Counted from the stretch's first letter, positions 37,231 through 47,515 are shown. The stretch is 64,000 bases of DNA from an uncultured Prolixibacteraceae bacterium (GCA_937915865.1 CALGIG010000005.1:1-64000), one strand, 5' to 3'. Notes: a model not told the origin generated them from the letters alone. Program-made: numbers and translations.

Positions 37231-37257
37231 AAAAAACAGAGTTTTACTCTGTTTTTT
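37231..37257. terminator. terminator after amylase gene
   Basis: 12-bp AT-rich stem AAAAAACAGAGT / ACTCTGTTTTTT with a 3-nt loop, T-rich on both strands; it lies 65 bp past the amylase stop on the minus strand. Confidence 0.8.
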
Positions 37258-37321
37258 CCCGATTTATTTTAGCCTAATACGTTGGAAAGTAAGAAATTAT
37301 TGAAGTATTTCAAATATTGTT

Positions 37322-40054
37322 CTATTCTGATTTTATTATTTTAAATACAACGGTTTGTTGTTGTGTTTTTACGTTGACAATATATAGGCCGCTTTTAAAA
37401 GAATTAAAATCGACAAGGTAGTTGTTTGTGTTAGGTGTAAATTTGTTGATTAACTGACCATTAATGTTTAAAACATCGATTTCATCAATTGTTTCGTTGC
37501 CTTCTATTTGAAATTTATCTTTCACTGGGTTTGGATAGCCAGAAATTGACTGAACAGCTTTTACCGGAGAAACTGAAGTAATTAATTCGGCGAAAGTAGG
37601 TAACTGTTTATCGCTATATAATCGGTATTCTCCCGGGTTTAGGCTGATAGCTGTATTTATGTCGGTAATTTGTACCTGGGTACCTGTGTAAAACTCATAC
37701 CATGTACCTGTATGCTGAAATGCCGGAATTATTGATTGTTCAGTTACTCCAAAATTTCCGAGAACAGTAATGTTGTGATCGTTCAGTGTTAATTGTATTT
37801 TTTTAAGATCGCCATTTACTGCTAAAGTTTCTGTTCCTGAGGTAAATACATCGAATTGTTTCCGTAATTTAAGCATTGCAGAATAAACGTTGAATAGTTC
37901 TTTTCGTTTAGCGTCGTCGTAGTAATACCAGCGAACAGGTTTCTCGCTCACACGTCCTCCATCATCAATTGAAACATCATACCCAAGTTCACCAAATTGC
38001 CAGATCATTTTAGGACCTGTCAACGACATAAAAAACGTTGTTGTCAGTTTACTTCGATCGATAGCAGTACTTAATTCTTTGGTATTATAACTTCCCGATG
38101 AGTTTCCGTAGGTTTCTGTTTTATACATCTGCCGTTCTTCATCATGGCTTTCCATGTAAGCAACTAATCCGGGTTTGGAGTAACCTCTTGATTGATATGA
38201 TGCCCAATTGAAATTTGATTTGCCAGATTCGTTATAGCCCATTGCAGCTTCATTGAATGTTGAGTTGGCATTACCCCAAATAAGCATACCATTTTGGTAA
38301 GCTGCAAGTTCCTGTTCTTCGGCATTGGCGGCAAAATGTTCAAGTATAACAATAGCTTTGGAGTTTACTTCCCATATTTTTGAAGCAATTCGTTTCAAAA
38401 TGGCTATTCGGGAAGCATCGTAACCACTTCCGTCGCCAGGAGTATTTGTAAAGCCTTTGGTGAAATCGAAGCGGAAACCATCAATTTTATATTCGGTCAT
38501 CCAATATTTGGTAACCCGGTCAACAAAGTCTTTTGTTGCCTGGCTTTCGTGGTTGAAATCGTAGCCCCAACTATAACTGGTATTTGGCGAGGTTTCGTTA
38601 AACCAGGGATTATCAGCAGATGGGCGGCTTAGCGAATTATTCCAATACATTTTGACCAGGGGGCACGAACCGTAAGCATGATTTAATACAATGTCCTGGA
38701 CAACTATAAAACCTTGTTTGTGGCATTCGTCAATTAAGGCTTTTAAATCGTTTTTAGTTCCGTAAGCCTTATCCGGTGCAAAATAAAAGTTTGGGTTGTA
38801 TCCCCAGCTGCTATTTCCTTCAAACTCACTAAAAGGCATAAGTTCAATCGTGTTAATACCCAAACGTTTCAGGTAATCGAGCTTAGTCTGAACTGCTTTG
38901 TAGGTTTTATCGCTGGTAAAATCACGTATCAGCAATTCATAAATTGAAAGTTTACTTGTTTGTGGTATGCTGTAAGTTGAAGTTGTCCAGGTATAAGGAG
39001 TCTGTGCGGTTTGAAGCACAGAAGCTCGGTCGGTAGCTTTACCTTCAGGATAAGTTATTAACCCGGGATATATGGTTGAAGAGATATTATTATCATCGGG
39101 ATCTGATACTTTGTCAGTATAAGTATCTGCAATTATAATATTGCCATCAATTAAATATTGGAAAATGTATTCTTTTTTTGGGGTTAAATCAGAGATTGTC
39201 AGCCAGAAATAATCTCCGTCTTTTTTCATTTGAAATTTATTGTCGGGTAGCCAATTGTTAAAATCGCCAATAACAAACACATTACTTTTATTTGGGGCAT
39301 ATATTGCCAAAGTTGCCGATTGATCGTCGGTATAATTAATACCAGCCTGAATCGTATTGGGTTTTGTTTCAGTACTTATTGTTTCTCTGATACAAACATA
39401 GACAGAATCTTTTTTAACAATATTATTTTGAGTTGCTGTGGCTTTAAGCCAGTAATTTCCTGCTTCAGGAATAGTTATGCTTTTATTGATGGAACTCGTT
39501 GAGGTTTGTGCCCCAATTTCAACATTGTTTTGATAAAGTTTAATGTCGGCAGTGGCAGTTGAAGAGGCTGTAAGTTGAAAAGCCTGGCTTTTTTCCAGAA
39601 CATTTATTCGTGAAGGACTGGTTATCGTAACATGCAAATCTTCAGTAACAACAGTTACAAAAAGGTCGTTGGTTTGCTTTGATCCGTCAGCCGAACGGAA
39701 TACAAAATTCATTTTGGTTACCAGCTCTGATGAAGTAACAGAATAAAATGTATTGATGCTGGGTGTTATTGTAAGTTCATAAATTCCATTTCCCTTATTG
39801 GTTAACTTGGGTTGTTTGGTATTATCTCCCCATGATCCAATAACATGTTGCCAACCGCTTGTACCTGAAGTGTATACGCCGGTATGGGCATATAAATCGC
39901 CGGTGTAATACCCAAGCCGTGAATCTTTCGACGAATCAAAAGTAATTGTAACAGCTTTAGAATCAACAGGTATTTCAGGAGTGGTGGTTATTTGAGCTAT
40001 TCCCAGTTTACACATAGCCAATAACCAAAATAGAATGTGAAATTTACGAATCAT
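37322..40054 (-). CDS. GH13 alpha-amylase with T9SS sorting domain
   Basis: 910 residues with a signal peptide. Order: an N-terminal beta domain (to about 130), an Ig-like segment (130-225), a CBM48/early-set domain (SNVFVIGDFNNWLPD), the GH13 barrel from about 370, and a C-terminal type IX sorting domain (GYPNPVKDKFQIEG ... GLYIVNVKTQ). Catalytic residues are Asp530 (GFRFDF), Glu572 (VILEHF) and Asp638 (ESHDEE). It hydrolyses alpha-1,4 glucans at the surface or outside the cell, playing the SusG role for the neighbouring locus. It is separated from the SusF-like gene by a terminator-like hairpin at 40081-40115. Confidence 0.93.
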   Translation of the reverse strand: MIRKFHILFWLLAMCKLGIAQITTTPEIPVDSKAVTITFDSSKDSRLGYYTGDLYAHTGVYTSGTSGWQHVIGSWGDNTKQPKLTNKGNGIYELTITPSINTFYSVTSSELVTKMNFVFRSADGSKQTNDLFVTVVTEDLHVTITSPSRINVLEKSQAFQLTASSTATADIKLYQNNVEIGAQTSTSSINKSITIPEAGNYWLKATATQNNIVKKDSVYVCIRETISTETKPNTIQAGINYTDDQSATLAIYAPNKSNVFVIGDFNNWLPDNKFQMKKDGDYFWLTISDLTPKKEYIFQYLIDGNIIIADTYTDKVSDPDDNNISSTIYPGLITYPEGKATDRASVLQTAQTPYTWTTSTYSIPQTSKLSIYELLIRDFTSDKTYKAVQTKLDYLKRLGINTIELMPFSEFEGNSSWGYNPNFYFAPDKAYGTKNDLKALIDECHKQGFIVVQDIVLNHAYGSCPLVKMYWNNSLSRPSADNPWFNETSPNTSYSWGYDFNHESQATKDFVDRVTKYWMTEYKIDGFRFDFTKGFTNTPGDGSGYDASRIAILKRIASKIWEVNSKAIVILEHFAANAEEQELAAYQNGMLIWGNANSTFNEAAMGYNESGKSNFNWASYQSRGYSKPGLVAYMESHDEERQMYKTETYGNSSGSYNTKELSTAIDRSKLTTTFFMSLTGPKMIWQFGELGYDVSIDDGGRVSEKPVRWYYYDDAKRKELFNVYSAMLKLRKQFDVFTSGTETLAVNGDLKKIQLTLNDHNITVLGNFGVTEQSIIPAFQHTGTWYEFYTGTQVQITDINTAISLNPGEYRLYSDKQLPTFAELITSVSPVKAVQSISGYPNPVKDKFQIEGNETIDEIDVLNINGQLINKFTPNTNNYLVDFNSFKSGLYIVNVKTQQQTVVFKIIKSE

Positions 40055-40080
40055 TTGATTTGTGTTTATATAATAATAAA

Positions 40081-40115
40081 ACAGCCTACCTGCATTGTTT
40101 AAGCAGATAGGCTGT
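40081..40115 (-). terminator. hairpin between SusF-like and amylase genes
   Basis: Minus strand: ACAGCCTATCTGC / GCAGGTAGGCTGT (one U-G pair), followed by TTTTATTATT. It is a likely partial terminator that sets amylase expression below that of the transport genes. Confidence 0.7.
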
Positions 40116-40128
40116 ATGTTGTTAATTA

Positions 40129-41679
40129 TTAATTTTTAATAAGTGTAGCTTTAAGGTTCCATGGATCGAACGTAACCGTATAGTTTCCATCAGCTGGAAC
40201 TGGAATATTGTCGCCTCCGGCACTTAATGCGTCCATATTACCACCATAGTTAACATCCCAGCCGTCATTAGCCCTGAACTTGAATGAGCCAGAAGCTTTC
40301 AGATTGAGTGTTACGGTGAATACTTTCTTGGTTGTATCCCAAACCATATTGGTATCATCGCTCCATCCGCCTGGAGTTGCATCGCCAATAATACCCCAGC
40401 AATTGGCTGCATAAGTGTATGCATTCGGGTGACTCAAATCCAGGACAATAGCATAATCTGATTCAACTGCTACCGGGATGTTATCACCTCCGGCATTCAG
40501 TGTTGCATTTTTAGCTGAACTACCATAATTATAATCCCAGCTATGGTTCGCACGGAATTTAATTTCGGCGGCTTTTAAATGAATTACTCCCTGCCATGTC
40601 TGAGTTCCCGGGTTGTAGGTTAAAGGTGTTTCATCGTTCCAATCGTTAGGACTTGCCGAACCTATAACTCCCCAGGTTGTAGCAACAGCAGTATAAGTCA
40701 TTTTGTTGGCATCGGCGTTGATTTTGTAATAGCCTGCCGGAGAATTATTGTTGTCGCCGCTTGGATCCAGGATGCCATTGTTTCCGCCATAGTTCGGCCC
40801 ATCCCAGTTTGGTTGCGTTGCAAATTTCCAGGAATTTGCCGAATTCGCCATGTAAACATATCCTTCCAGGTTATCAGGAGTTGCTTCAACACTCTTAACC
40901 TGTGGCGAATTTGCCGGAGACCAGTCTGCATACGTTGTTCCCGGATAACTGGCTGCAACATAGTCGCCAGGAATATACCATGTGCGAAGTGAAACCAATG
41001 TTGTAAATGAAACTTCAGGTCCATAGGCAGTACCAACGCTATTGGTGGCATAAGCGCGAACATAGTATTTGGTAAGTCCTTTTAATCCTGTCAAGGAACT
41101 TACAAAAGCGCCGCTTCCTGTCCCATCAGTAGTTTGGCTATCGGCAATTGTTGGACCAGTTTTGGTACTGTAGCATATACCACGGGCAGTAACAGTGGCG
41201 CCTCCTGTATTGGTAACATTACCTCCACCTGTAGCCGAGGTACCTTTAATTGCTGTAATAGAAGTTGTTGTTACTGTTGGAAGAACTGGCAGGGTTGTAA
41301 AACTGTATTCTTCGCCATAAATAGTACCCGAACCAATTATAGTGGCATAAGCACGGGCATAATACTTGGTTGCATACGATAATCCCGTTAAATTTATAGT
41401 AAAAGTAGCCGTAGTTAATGTGCCGGAATATGCTACCTTGCTGTTCGAGATAGTTGGGCCCGATGCTGTTCCATAGCATACCCCTTTTTCACTGAACCCT
41501 GCTCCTTCTGATACAATGAACCCTGTTACAGTAGCCGAGCTCGAAGTTATACTTTGTGTTTGAGTTGTTGAGACCCTGGACTCCAGTCGAACTTCAGACA
41601 TTTCCTTGGTACAGCTGGCAAACAGAAAAAGAGCTGGAAGTACGATAGCCAGAAACTTTTGTACGATATTATTTTTCAT
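40129..41679 (-). CDS. SusF-like starch-binding outer membrane lipoprotein
   Basis: 516 residues with a lipoprotein signal (LFLFASC). Two fibronectin-III-like units (TVTGFIVSEGAGFSEKGVCYG and NVTNTGGATVTARGICYST) come first, then three repeated starch-binding modules of the SusE/SusF type, the last two marked by WGVIGSASPNDWND and WGIIGDATPGGWSDD with RANHSWDYNYG and RANDGWDVNYGG. The aromatic residues suit malto-oligosaccharide binding. Replacing the usual N-terminal Ig domain with two FN3-like units is somewhat unusual. It is co-linear with susE and upstream of the amylase. Confidence 0.87.
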   Translation of the reverse strand: MKNNIVQKFLAIVLPALFLFASCTKEMSEVRLESRVSTTQTQSITSSSATVTGFIVSEGAGFSEKGVCYGTASGPTISNSKVAYSGTLTTATFTINLTGLSYATKYYARAYATIIGSGTIYGEEYSFTTLPVLPTVTTTSITAIKGTSATGGGNVTNTGGATVTARGICYSTKTGPTIADSQTTDGTGSGAFVSSLTGLKGLTKYYVRAYATNSVGTAYGPEVSFTTLVSLRTWYIPGDYVAASYPGTTYADWSPANSPQVKSVEATPDNLEGYVYMANSANSWKFATQPNWDGPNYGGNNGILDPSGDNNNSPAGYYKINADANKMTYTAVATTWGVIGSASPNDWNDETPLTYNPGTQTWQGVIHLKAAEIKFRANHSWDYNYGSSAKNATLNAGGDNIPVAVESDYAIVLDLSHPNAYTYAANCWGIIGDATPGGWSDDTNMVWDTTKKVFTVTLNLKASGSFKFRANDGWDVNYGGNMDALSAGGDNIPVPADGNYTVTFDPWNLKATLIKN

Positions 41680-41707
41680 ATTTTAATTCTTTAAAGAGTT
41701 GATTGAT

Positions 41708-41740
41708 CTGAAGATCCGGGAACAATTCCTGAATCTTCAG
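41708..41740. repeat. hairpin between SusE-like and SusF-like genes
   Basis: CTGAAGAT / ATCTTCAG arms with an inner GGGAA / TTCC pairing. No T-run follows; probably an RNA stability or processing element. Confidence 0.4.
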
Positions 41741-41749
41741 TTATTCAAT

Positions 41750-42775
41750 TTAGTTTTTAACTATAGTACATGTACCTGCTTCAGAACCAGCTGTAGCATT
41801 AGTAATAGTAAGTTCAATAGTATAGTTACCGGCAGTTACGGCAATGTTTGCTCCGTTGTGTTCCAGTTTGTCTGTTGTACCACCCAGGTTCCAGGCCCAA
41901 CCGTCGTTTAACCTGAATTTGATTTCACCAGTTACCAAAGTGATGGTTATTTTCCATGTTCCGGTAGCTGAATCGTAATCCATTTTTTGGTCAGGTGTAT
42001 CCCATCCGCTAGGAGTTGCTGAACCAACAAGGCCAATCATGTATGGTTCCATGGTATATGTCAGGGCTTTTGTATCAACAGTTAGTTTATACCAGCCGTT
42101 AGCCGAAGCAGTAATTCCAGCTCCGTTAACAGCCAGCGCCGATCCGTTGGCTCCATAAACCGTATTGGTATCAGGGTCTTTCAACGTAAATGCTTTGGTT
42201 TTATCGAGTTTTACAAAACCAGAATAATTACCGTTGCCCAAAGCTGATTCAATTTTTTGAGTAACTCCTGAATTTACCAAATCGAGACGTGGTAAACCAT
42301 AGGTGGTAGCGTTAACTGTTTTTGTTGCCGAAACATATTCGAAAGGAGCCGAACTGGTTCCCGGAGCTCCTGTACCGGCATCAACCACAAGCACTGCCCG
42401 AAGTCTGATATCGATTGCTGTAGTTTTGTCGGTAGCTATCTTTTTGATGAGTAAGCCATTTATGTCGCTTACTGAAATTTTCATTGAAACAGGGCTGGTG
42501 GCCGAAACCAATGAAATGGTGTTTACAAATTTATTGCCTGACACACATGCTTCGAGAAAATAATTAGCTGAAGCTGTGAACCCTGGATCAACGGCAGTTC
42601 CAACGAATTCGAGCATGTTGGTCCCATTATTTCTCTGAAGTGTCAAATCGGGGACAGTCGTTAAAGTAGGAACGGCTGGACTGGAAAGCATCGTAATTGT
42701 ATCTCCGTCTTTTTCACAGGAATAGAGAAAGCTCAGCAATCCAATAAATGCCAAATATAAATATTTCTTTGTCAT
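41750..42775 (-). CDS. SusE-like starch-binding outer membrane lipoprotein
   Basis: 341 residues with a lipoprotein signal (LSFLYSCEKDGD). The N-terminal SusE domain (VPDLTLQRNNGTNMLEFVG, ADPGFTASANYFLEACVSG type) is followed by one degenerate module and one clear binding module (MIGLVGSATPSGWDTPDQK, FRLNDGWAWNLGG). It binds starch at the cell surface beside the SusCD transporter. It follows susD by 18 bp, consistent with one transcript. Confidence 0.87.
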   Translation of the reverse strand: MTKKYLYLAFIGLLSFLYSCEKDGDTITMLSSPAVPTLTTVPDLTLQRNNGTNMLEFVGTAVDPGFTASANYFLEACVSGNKFVNTISLVSATSPVSMKISVSDINGLLIKKIATDKTTAIDIRLRAVLVVDAGTGAPGTSSAPFEYVSATKTVNATTYGLPRLDLVNSGVTQKIESALGNGNYSGFVKLDKTKAFTLKDPDTNTVYGANGSALAVNGAGITASANGWYKLTVDTKALTYTMEPYMIGLVGSATPSGWDTPDQKMDYDSATGTWKITITLVTGEIKFRLNDGWAWNLGGTTDKLEHNGANIAVTAGNYTIELTITNATAGSEAGTCTIVKN

Positions 42776-42793
42776 TGTTTGATCGTATTAAGG

Positions 42794-44413
42794 TTAGTAA
42801 CCAGTATTTTGAGTAATATTCGGATTGGCCGAAACTTCATCACCAGGAATTGGGAAAAGGTCCAGATGGCTATCGGTAGCCCCACCGGCATACGTACCGC
42901 CTTTCCACTGCCATTTGTATGTTCCGTTCGAGAATTGCCCAAATCGGATCAGGTCGGTACGGCGCTGCCCTTCGTAATAGAATTCACGGCCACGCTCGTT
43001 GAGTATAAACTGCGAGGTTAACTGAGCTGTGGTGATGTTTCCCGAAGTGTTGCCATAAGCACGGGTCCTTACTACGTTGATGTCGGTTACAGCGCTGGCG
43101 AGATCATTCAGGTTAAACGAAGCCTCAGCACGCATTAGTAAAGCGTCGGCGTAGCGGAAAATTGGATAATCGGTACAGGCATAGGCTGTATTATAGTCTG
43201 CTGGCAACGAACCATCTAAATTTCTGGCTGTAAATTTGTATACACCAACGCCATAATCGCCGCTCGATGACGCGCTTGGTATATTCATACTTTTCTTCAT
43301 TTTAAGAAAAACCCGTTTGTCATTGCATTTTGAGAAGGTAACATCGGTTGCAGGTACTTGTACATTACCATAGGTAGTCAGCGTGTCAACCAGCACATTC
43401 ATAAATTGCTTGCGCGAACGGTTACCGTTCCAGTTGGTATTGGTGGTAAGCCCGTGATAGGTTTCGGCAGGAATGTAAGTTGCATCACTGCTCGACTCAA
43501 TAATAAATGTTGTCCCGATATATCCCTGAGTATAAATTCCATCTTCTTCCCATGCAAATATCATTTCGGGGTTATGTTTTCCATCGTTATCAGCACAGAA
43601 ATTTTGACGGTAATTACTTGCCAACGAGTACTTCCCACTACTGATTACTTTGTCGCAATATGTTTTGCAATTTTGCCACTGAGCTGTGCCGGTATATACT
43701 TTTGCATTGAGGTAAATTCGAGCAAGTAACATCCAGGCTGTAGCTTTATCGGCTTCAGGATAAGAAAATTTTGGTTCACCTAATTTATCTTCGATATCTT
43801 TCAGCTCTGAAACAATGTAATCGAACAATTGGGAACGTTGAATTTGAGTAGGATAGAATTTACCAACCCCGTCGTCTTCGGTAGTGAAAGGGGGATTACC
43901 AAACAAATCCATGAAATAATAGTAGGCCAATGCCCTGAGAAAGCGTGCTTCGGCATTGTAACGGGCAATGGTGGCATCGGTGTTCCCTTTAGTCAGCCTG
44001 ATGAATTCGTTGGCATAAGTAATACTTAATCCCAGACGTTGATAAAGCGCAGTAAGGAATGGGTTGCTTTTACTCCAGGTTTGGGTATTCAGGTCGGCAA
44101 TACCTGTGTCGCCCCAGCCGCATATTGCTTCATCAGTAGTGATTTCCTGTAGGTTCCACAAAGCGCGTGTAGTAGTAAAAAAGTTGTCGTCGGAAGCGCT
44201 AATGTCGGCTCCGCCTACCGAACCTTGTCCTGCAATGATAAAACTTGCATAAATTTTACCAAGAAATTCCTTCAAATAAACAGGGTCGTTGCTTACGTTC
44301 CCGGCCATGATGGTATTCGGATCATTAGGCGTAACGTTCAAATCGTTTACACACGAGGTAGTAAAAACCGTTGTCGAAACAGTTAGGCCTATTAATATAG
44401 TTTTGATCTTCAT
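42794..44413 (-). CDS. susD: SusD-like starch-binding lipoprotein
   Basis: 539 residues. The N-terminus has a signal peptide with Cys in TSCVNDLNVTPNDPN, the SusD-typical start. YNAEARFLRALAYYYFMDLFGNPP and FILNERGREFYYEGQRRTDLIRFGQ are conserved family segments. It caps the SusC channel; the SusE/F-like and amylase neighbours suggest maltodextrin or starch as substrate. It lies 18 bp downstream of susC. Confidence 0.92.
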   Translation of the reverse strand: MKIKTILIGLTVSTTVFTTSCVNDLNVTPNDPNTIMAGNVSNDPVYLKEFLGKIYASFIIAGQGSVGGADISASDDNFFTTTRALWNLQEITTDEAICGWGDTGIADLNTQTWSKSNPFLTALYQRLGLSITYANEFIRLTKGNTDATIARYNAEARFLRALAYYYFMDLFGNPPFTTEDDGVGKFYPTQIQRSQLFDYIVSELKDIEDKLGEPKFSYPEADKATAWMLLARIYLNAKVYTGTAQWQNCKTYCDKVISSGKYSLASNYRQNFCADNDGKHNPEMIFAWEEDGIYTQGYIGTTFIIESSSDATYIPAETYHGLTTNTNWNGNRSRKQFMNVLVDTLTTYGNVQVPATDVTFSKCNDKRVFLKMKKSMNIPSASSSGDYGVGVYKFTARNLDGSLPADYNTAYACTDYPIFRYADALLMRAEASFNLNDLASAVTDINVVRTRAYGNTSGNITTAQLTSQFILNERGREFYYEGQRRTDLIRFGQFSNGTYKWQWKGGTYAGGATDSHLDLFPIPGDEVSANPNITQNTGY

Positions 44414-44431
44414 GTCTGTAATTTTTAAAGA

Positions 44432-47392
44432 TTAGAAAGTGAGGTTAATACCGAACAGGAATGTGCGAGGACGTGGGTAAGAATTATTGTCGATACCTGG
44501 TATGTTTTTAACCCCTCCAACTTCAGAATAGCCAACTTCAGGGTCAATTCCTTTGTATTTGGTTATGGTAAACACGTTTTGTACCGTCAAACTAACACGG
44601 GCATTGACCGATTTAATCAATTTATCGATCTGGTATCCTGCACTCAGGTTGTCGAGCTTCAAAAATGATGCATTCTGAACAAAGTAATCGCTCGTAAACT
44701 GACGTTTTACGAATTTAGTGTCGCTCAGGTACTTGGTGAAATTCTTCCAGTATCCAATTTGATACATCTGATCGTATGAGGCCCCAGCAGCAACTTGGTT
44801 ATAAACGTAATTGCCTATACTTGCACGTGAAGAGGCTGATAAATCGAACTTTTTATAATTGAAACGAAACGAAAATCCCATTAAATAATCGGGGGCCGGA
44901 TTGTGGTAAATGTATTTGTCGTTATCATTCCCGTTTACTGTTCCACCTTTACCCGAAAGGTCGACATATAAACCTTCGATTGGGTTACCATTTGTATCAT
45001 ATACTTGTTTGTTTACGAAGAATGAATAACCTGCATATCCAACTTTCGTTACCTGTTTTTTTCCAGTCATCCCATCGCCGTATAAAATACCAATGTAAGT
45101 TGGGTCATCTGACATTAAAAGTTTGGTAATCTTGTTTTTATTGTAAGTAAGGTTAAAACTCAGATTTAACGACATATCTTTGGTCGATATTGGTATCAGG
45201 TTCAAAGTAAATTCAGCACCTTTATTTTCGAGGCTACCCACATTGGTAAGCAAGGTGTTTTTAAAGTTACTCATGGTAGCAATGGTTACTGTATTTAACA
45301 GGTCATCAGTGGTCCGTTTGTACACATCAATTGAACCTGAAATTCTGTTATTCAGGAATCCAAAGTCTAACCCAACGTTTTGAGTCGTTGTTTCTTCCCA
45401 TTTAATATTTGGATCGTAAGCACTTGGACGTAATGTGGGTAGAAATTCGCCACCAATTGGGTAATAATTGCCTATGGTAGAAATTACAAATTTTGATTGT
45501 GCAGGATAATCTTCGCCAATATCTTGTTGCCCGGTTTTTCCCCAGCCTAAGCGAAGTTTCATATCCGATAAAGCTTTAACATTTTTCAGGAACGATTCAT
45601 CCTTTATTTTCCAAGCGAATGCAGTCGATGGGAACAATCCCCATTTATTTTTACCTATAAAACGGGAAGAACCATCGTCGCGAAGAGTTAATGTAAGTAG
45701 ATATTTTTCGTTAAATGTATAATTTAACCTACCAAAGAAAGAAACCAGGTAGTTCTCAGTAAACTTTGAAGTATTCTTTGTTATTTGTTCCGGATATTGA
45801 TTATTGTCTCTTCGTTCAAAATGCTGCCACGAATAACCTGCTGTAGCATCAACTTTACTCTTGATTGATTTAATTTCCTGGACATAATTGAAATAAAAAT
45901 CAAGCAGGTTATTTTTGTATTTTGAATCAAATTCTTTTATACGTTCGCCTACTTCGTACAATGTTGTTGGTGAAGTAGTGGGGCGGTTATTATGCCCGTC
46001 GCTTTTTGTATAATCGGTGGCTAGATTTAAAATAGCATGTAATTGTGGTAAAAAAGGTAGTTTATAATCGAATTTTGCACTGGCAATTACGCGCTGTACG
46101 TTCGATTTGTTGTCGGCGGCCAAAGCTTGTTCAACCGGGTTGGATGTACCAAGTGAACCACCATAGTTTTTCCATTGGAAATACCCATCGGAAGCGGTGT
46201 TCCCATCTTTTACCGGATGAGTTGGGTCCATATTAATTGCACCTCCTATGGCTCCGTCGGCTCCAAAATTGTAATTGGTAGCCATTCCTTTCAGGTTTAA
46301 GTTTACTTTTAACGCATCGTTAAAGAAAGAGGGGTCCAAACCTAACGAACCGGTTACGCGGTTCATGTACGTGTTTTTCAGAATACCATTTTGGTCGGTA
46401 TAACCAATCGAAACTCGGTATGGCATGTGTGGGATCGACCCTGACATACTAAGGTTGTGGTCGTGAGAAAACGAAGTACGGAAAATTTCTTTTTGCCAAT
46501 TCGTGTTGTAACTACCCAAAGCATTAAAACTATCGGCACCATATAAATCTTTGTGATTCAGTGCAATTTCCCTTAATTCATCACCCGAATAAACATCCAG
46601 AAATTTAATTGGGCTTGCCACAGAAATGTTTGCGTCATAAGTTATCCGTACAGGGCTCCCTTCTTTACCTTTTTTGGTTGTAATAAGAATTACTCCATTT
46701 GAGGCCCTTGACCCATAAATAGCAGTTGCCGAAGCGTCTTTTAATACAGTAAACGATTCGATATCGTTAGGGTTTACAAACGACAGGAAGTTACTGCTAC
46801 CTGCAACATTATTGTTATCGAGCGGAACGCCATCGATAATAATCAACGGGTCGTTTGATGCATTCAACGAAGAACCACCCCTTACGCGGATTGTTGCTCC
46901 ACTGCCTGGCGCTCCTCCTGAAGTAGTAATCATTACACCAGCGCTTTTACCCACCATAAGGTCTTGTGGTGATGTGATGGCGCCTTTGTTGAAATCTTTA
47001 GAGCTAACTGCAACTACCGAACCTGTTGCATCACCTTTCTTAACTTGTCCGTACCCAATTACAATTACTTCCTGTAATTCGGCATGTTCTTCAACTAGTT
47101 TAACATCTGTTGTTTTTTGGTCGCCTGCAACAACCTCTTGAAGTGTGTAACCTACAAATGAAAATTGGATAATATCACCTTTCTTTACTCCAAGGCTGTA
47201 TACCCCATCCATATTTGTAATGGTTCCGTTAGTGGTTCCTTTCACAACAATTGAAACACCTGGCAAAGGTTCACCCGATGAGCTATCGGTAACCTTACCT
47301 GTTAATATTATCTGTTGTGCCATTGCATAGTTTCCCAACAAGAGCGCAAACATCAATATTAATACATTTAGGTTTTTGCGAATAATCCTCAT
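44432..47392 (-). CDS. susC: SusC-like TonB-dependent outer membrane transporter
   Basis: 986 residues. A signal peptide (ALLLGNYAMAQ) is followed by a carboxypeptidase-regulatory-like domain (GKVTDSSSGEPLPGVSIVVKG), the TonB-box/plug region (ELQEVIVIGYGQVKKGDATGS, RGGSSLNASNDPLIIIDGVPLDN, VLKDASATAIYGSRASNGVI) and a barrel ending in FGINLTF. Unlike the SusC at 28591 it lacks an STN domain, which fits control by the divergent LacI-type regulator rather than by sigma/FecR. It starts the five-gene starch unit. Confidence 0.94.
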   Translation of the reverse strand: MRIIRKNLNVLILMFALLLGNYAMAQQIILTGKVTDSSSGEPLPGVSIVVKGTTNGTITNMDGVYSLGVKKGDIIQFSFVGYTLQEVVAGDQKTTDVKLVEEHAELQEVIVIGYGQVKKGDATGSVVAVSSKDFNKGAITSPQDLMVGKSAGVMITTSGGAPGSGATIRVRGGSSLNASNDPLIIIDGVPLDNNNVAGSSNFLSFVNPNDIESFTVLKDASATAIYGSRASNGVILITTKKGKEGSPVRITYDANISVASPIKFLDVYSGDELREIALNHKDLYGADSFNALGSYNTNWQKEIFRTSFSHDHNLSMSGSIPHMPYRVSIGYTDQNGILKNTYMNRVTGSLGLDPSFFNDALKVNLNLKGMATNYNFGADGAIGGAINMDPTHPVKDGNTASDGYFQWKNYGGSLGTSNPVEQALAADNKSNVQRVIASAKFDYKLPFLPQLHAILNLATDYTKSDGHNNRPTTSPTTLYEVGERIKEFDSKYKNNLLDFYFNYVQEIKSIKSKVDATAGYSWQHFERRDNNQYPEQITKNTSKFTENYLVSFFGRLNYTFNEKYLLTLTLRDDGSSRFIGKNKWGLFPSTAFAWKIKDESFLKNVKALSDMKLRLGWGKTGQQDIGEDYPAQSKFVISTIGNYYPIGGEFLPTLRPSAYDPNIKWEETTTQNVGLDFGFLNNRISGSIDVYKRTTDDLLNTVTIATMSNFKNTLLTNVGSLENKGAEFTLNLIPISTKDMSLNLSFNLTYNKNKITKLLMSDDPTYIGILYGDGMTGKKQVTKVGYAGYSFFVNKQVYDTNGNPIEGLYVDLSGKGGTVNGNDNDKYIYHNPAPDYLMGFSFRFNYKKFDLSASSRASIGNYVYNQVAAGASYDQMYQIGYWKNFTKYLSDTKFVKRQFTSDYFVQNASFLKLDNLSAGYQIDKLIKSVNARVSLTVQNVFTITKYKGIDPEVGYSEVGGVKNIPGIDNNSYPRPRTFLFGINLTF

Positions 47393-47507
47393 GTTTTAAT
47401 AATTATTAGTTCAAATACTTCTTTTTTAGATCATTACTAAATCTCTTTGGTTAAATTCAGTTTGTGTTTTTCCGTTAAATACTTCGCTTGTTAGTTAATT
47501 CTGCGAC

Positions 47508-47515
47508 CAAAGTAA
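47508..47515 (-). promoter_or_regulatory. putative -7 box for susC
   Basis: Minus-strand TTACTTTG, seven of eight matches to TAnnTTTG, about 115 bp upstream of susC. No good -33 element. Confidence 0.35.

Larger units (their letters stand above)
37002..37321. other. intergenic region with GC-rich palindromic element
   Basis: 320 bp gap. Positions about 37060-37180 are much more GC-rich than their surroundings and hold several short palindromes, including CTCGCGAGAG and CAGCC ... GGCTG. No coding region is supported. The right end carries the amylase terminator at 37231-37257. Confidence 0.55.
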
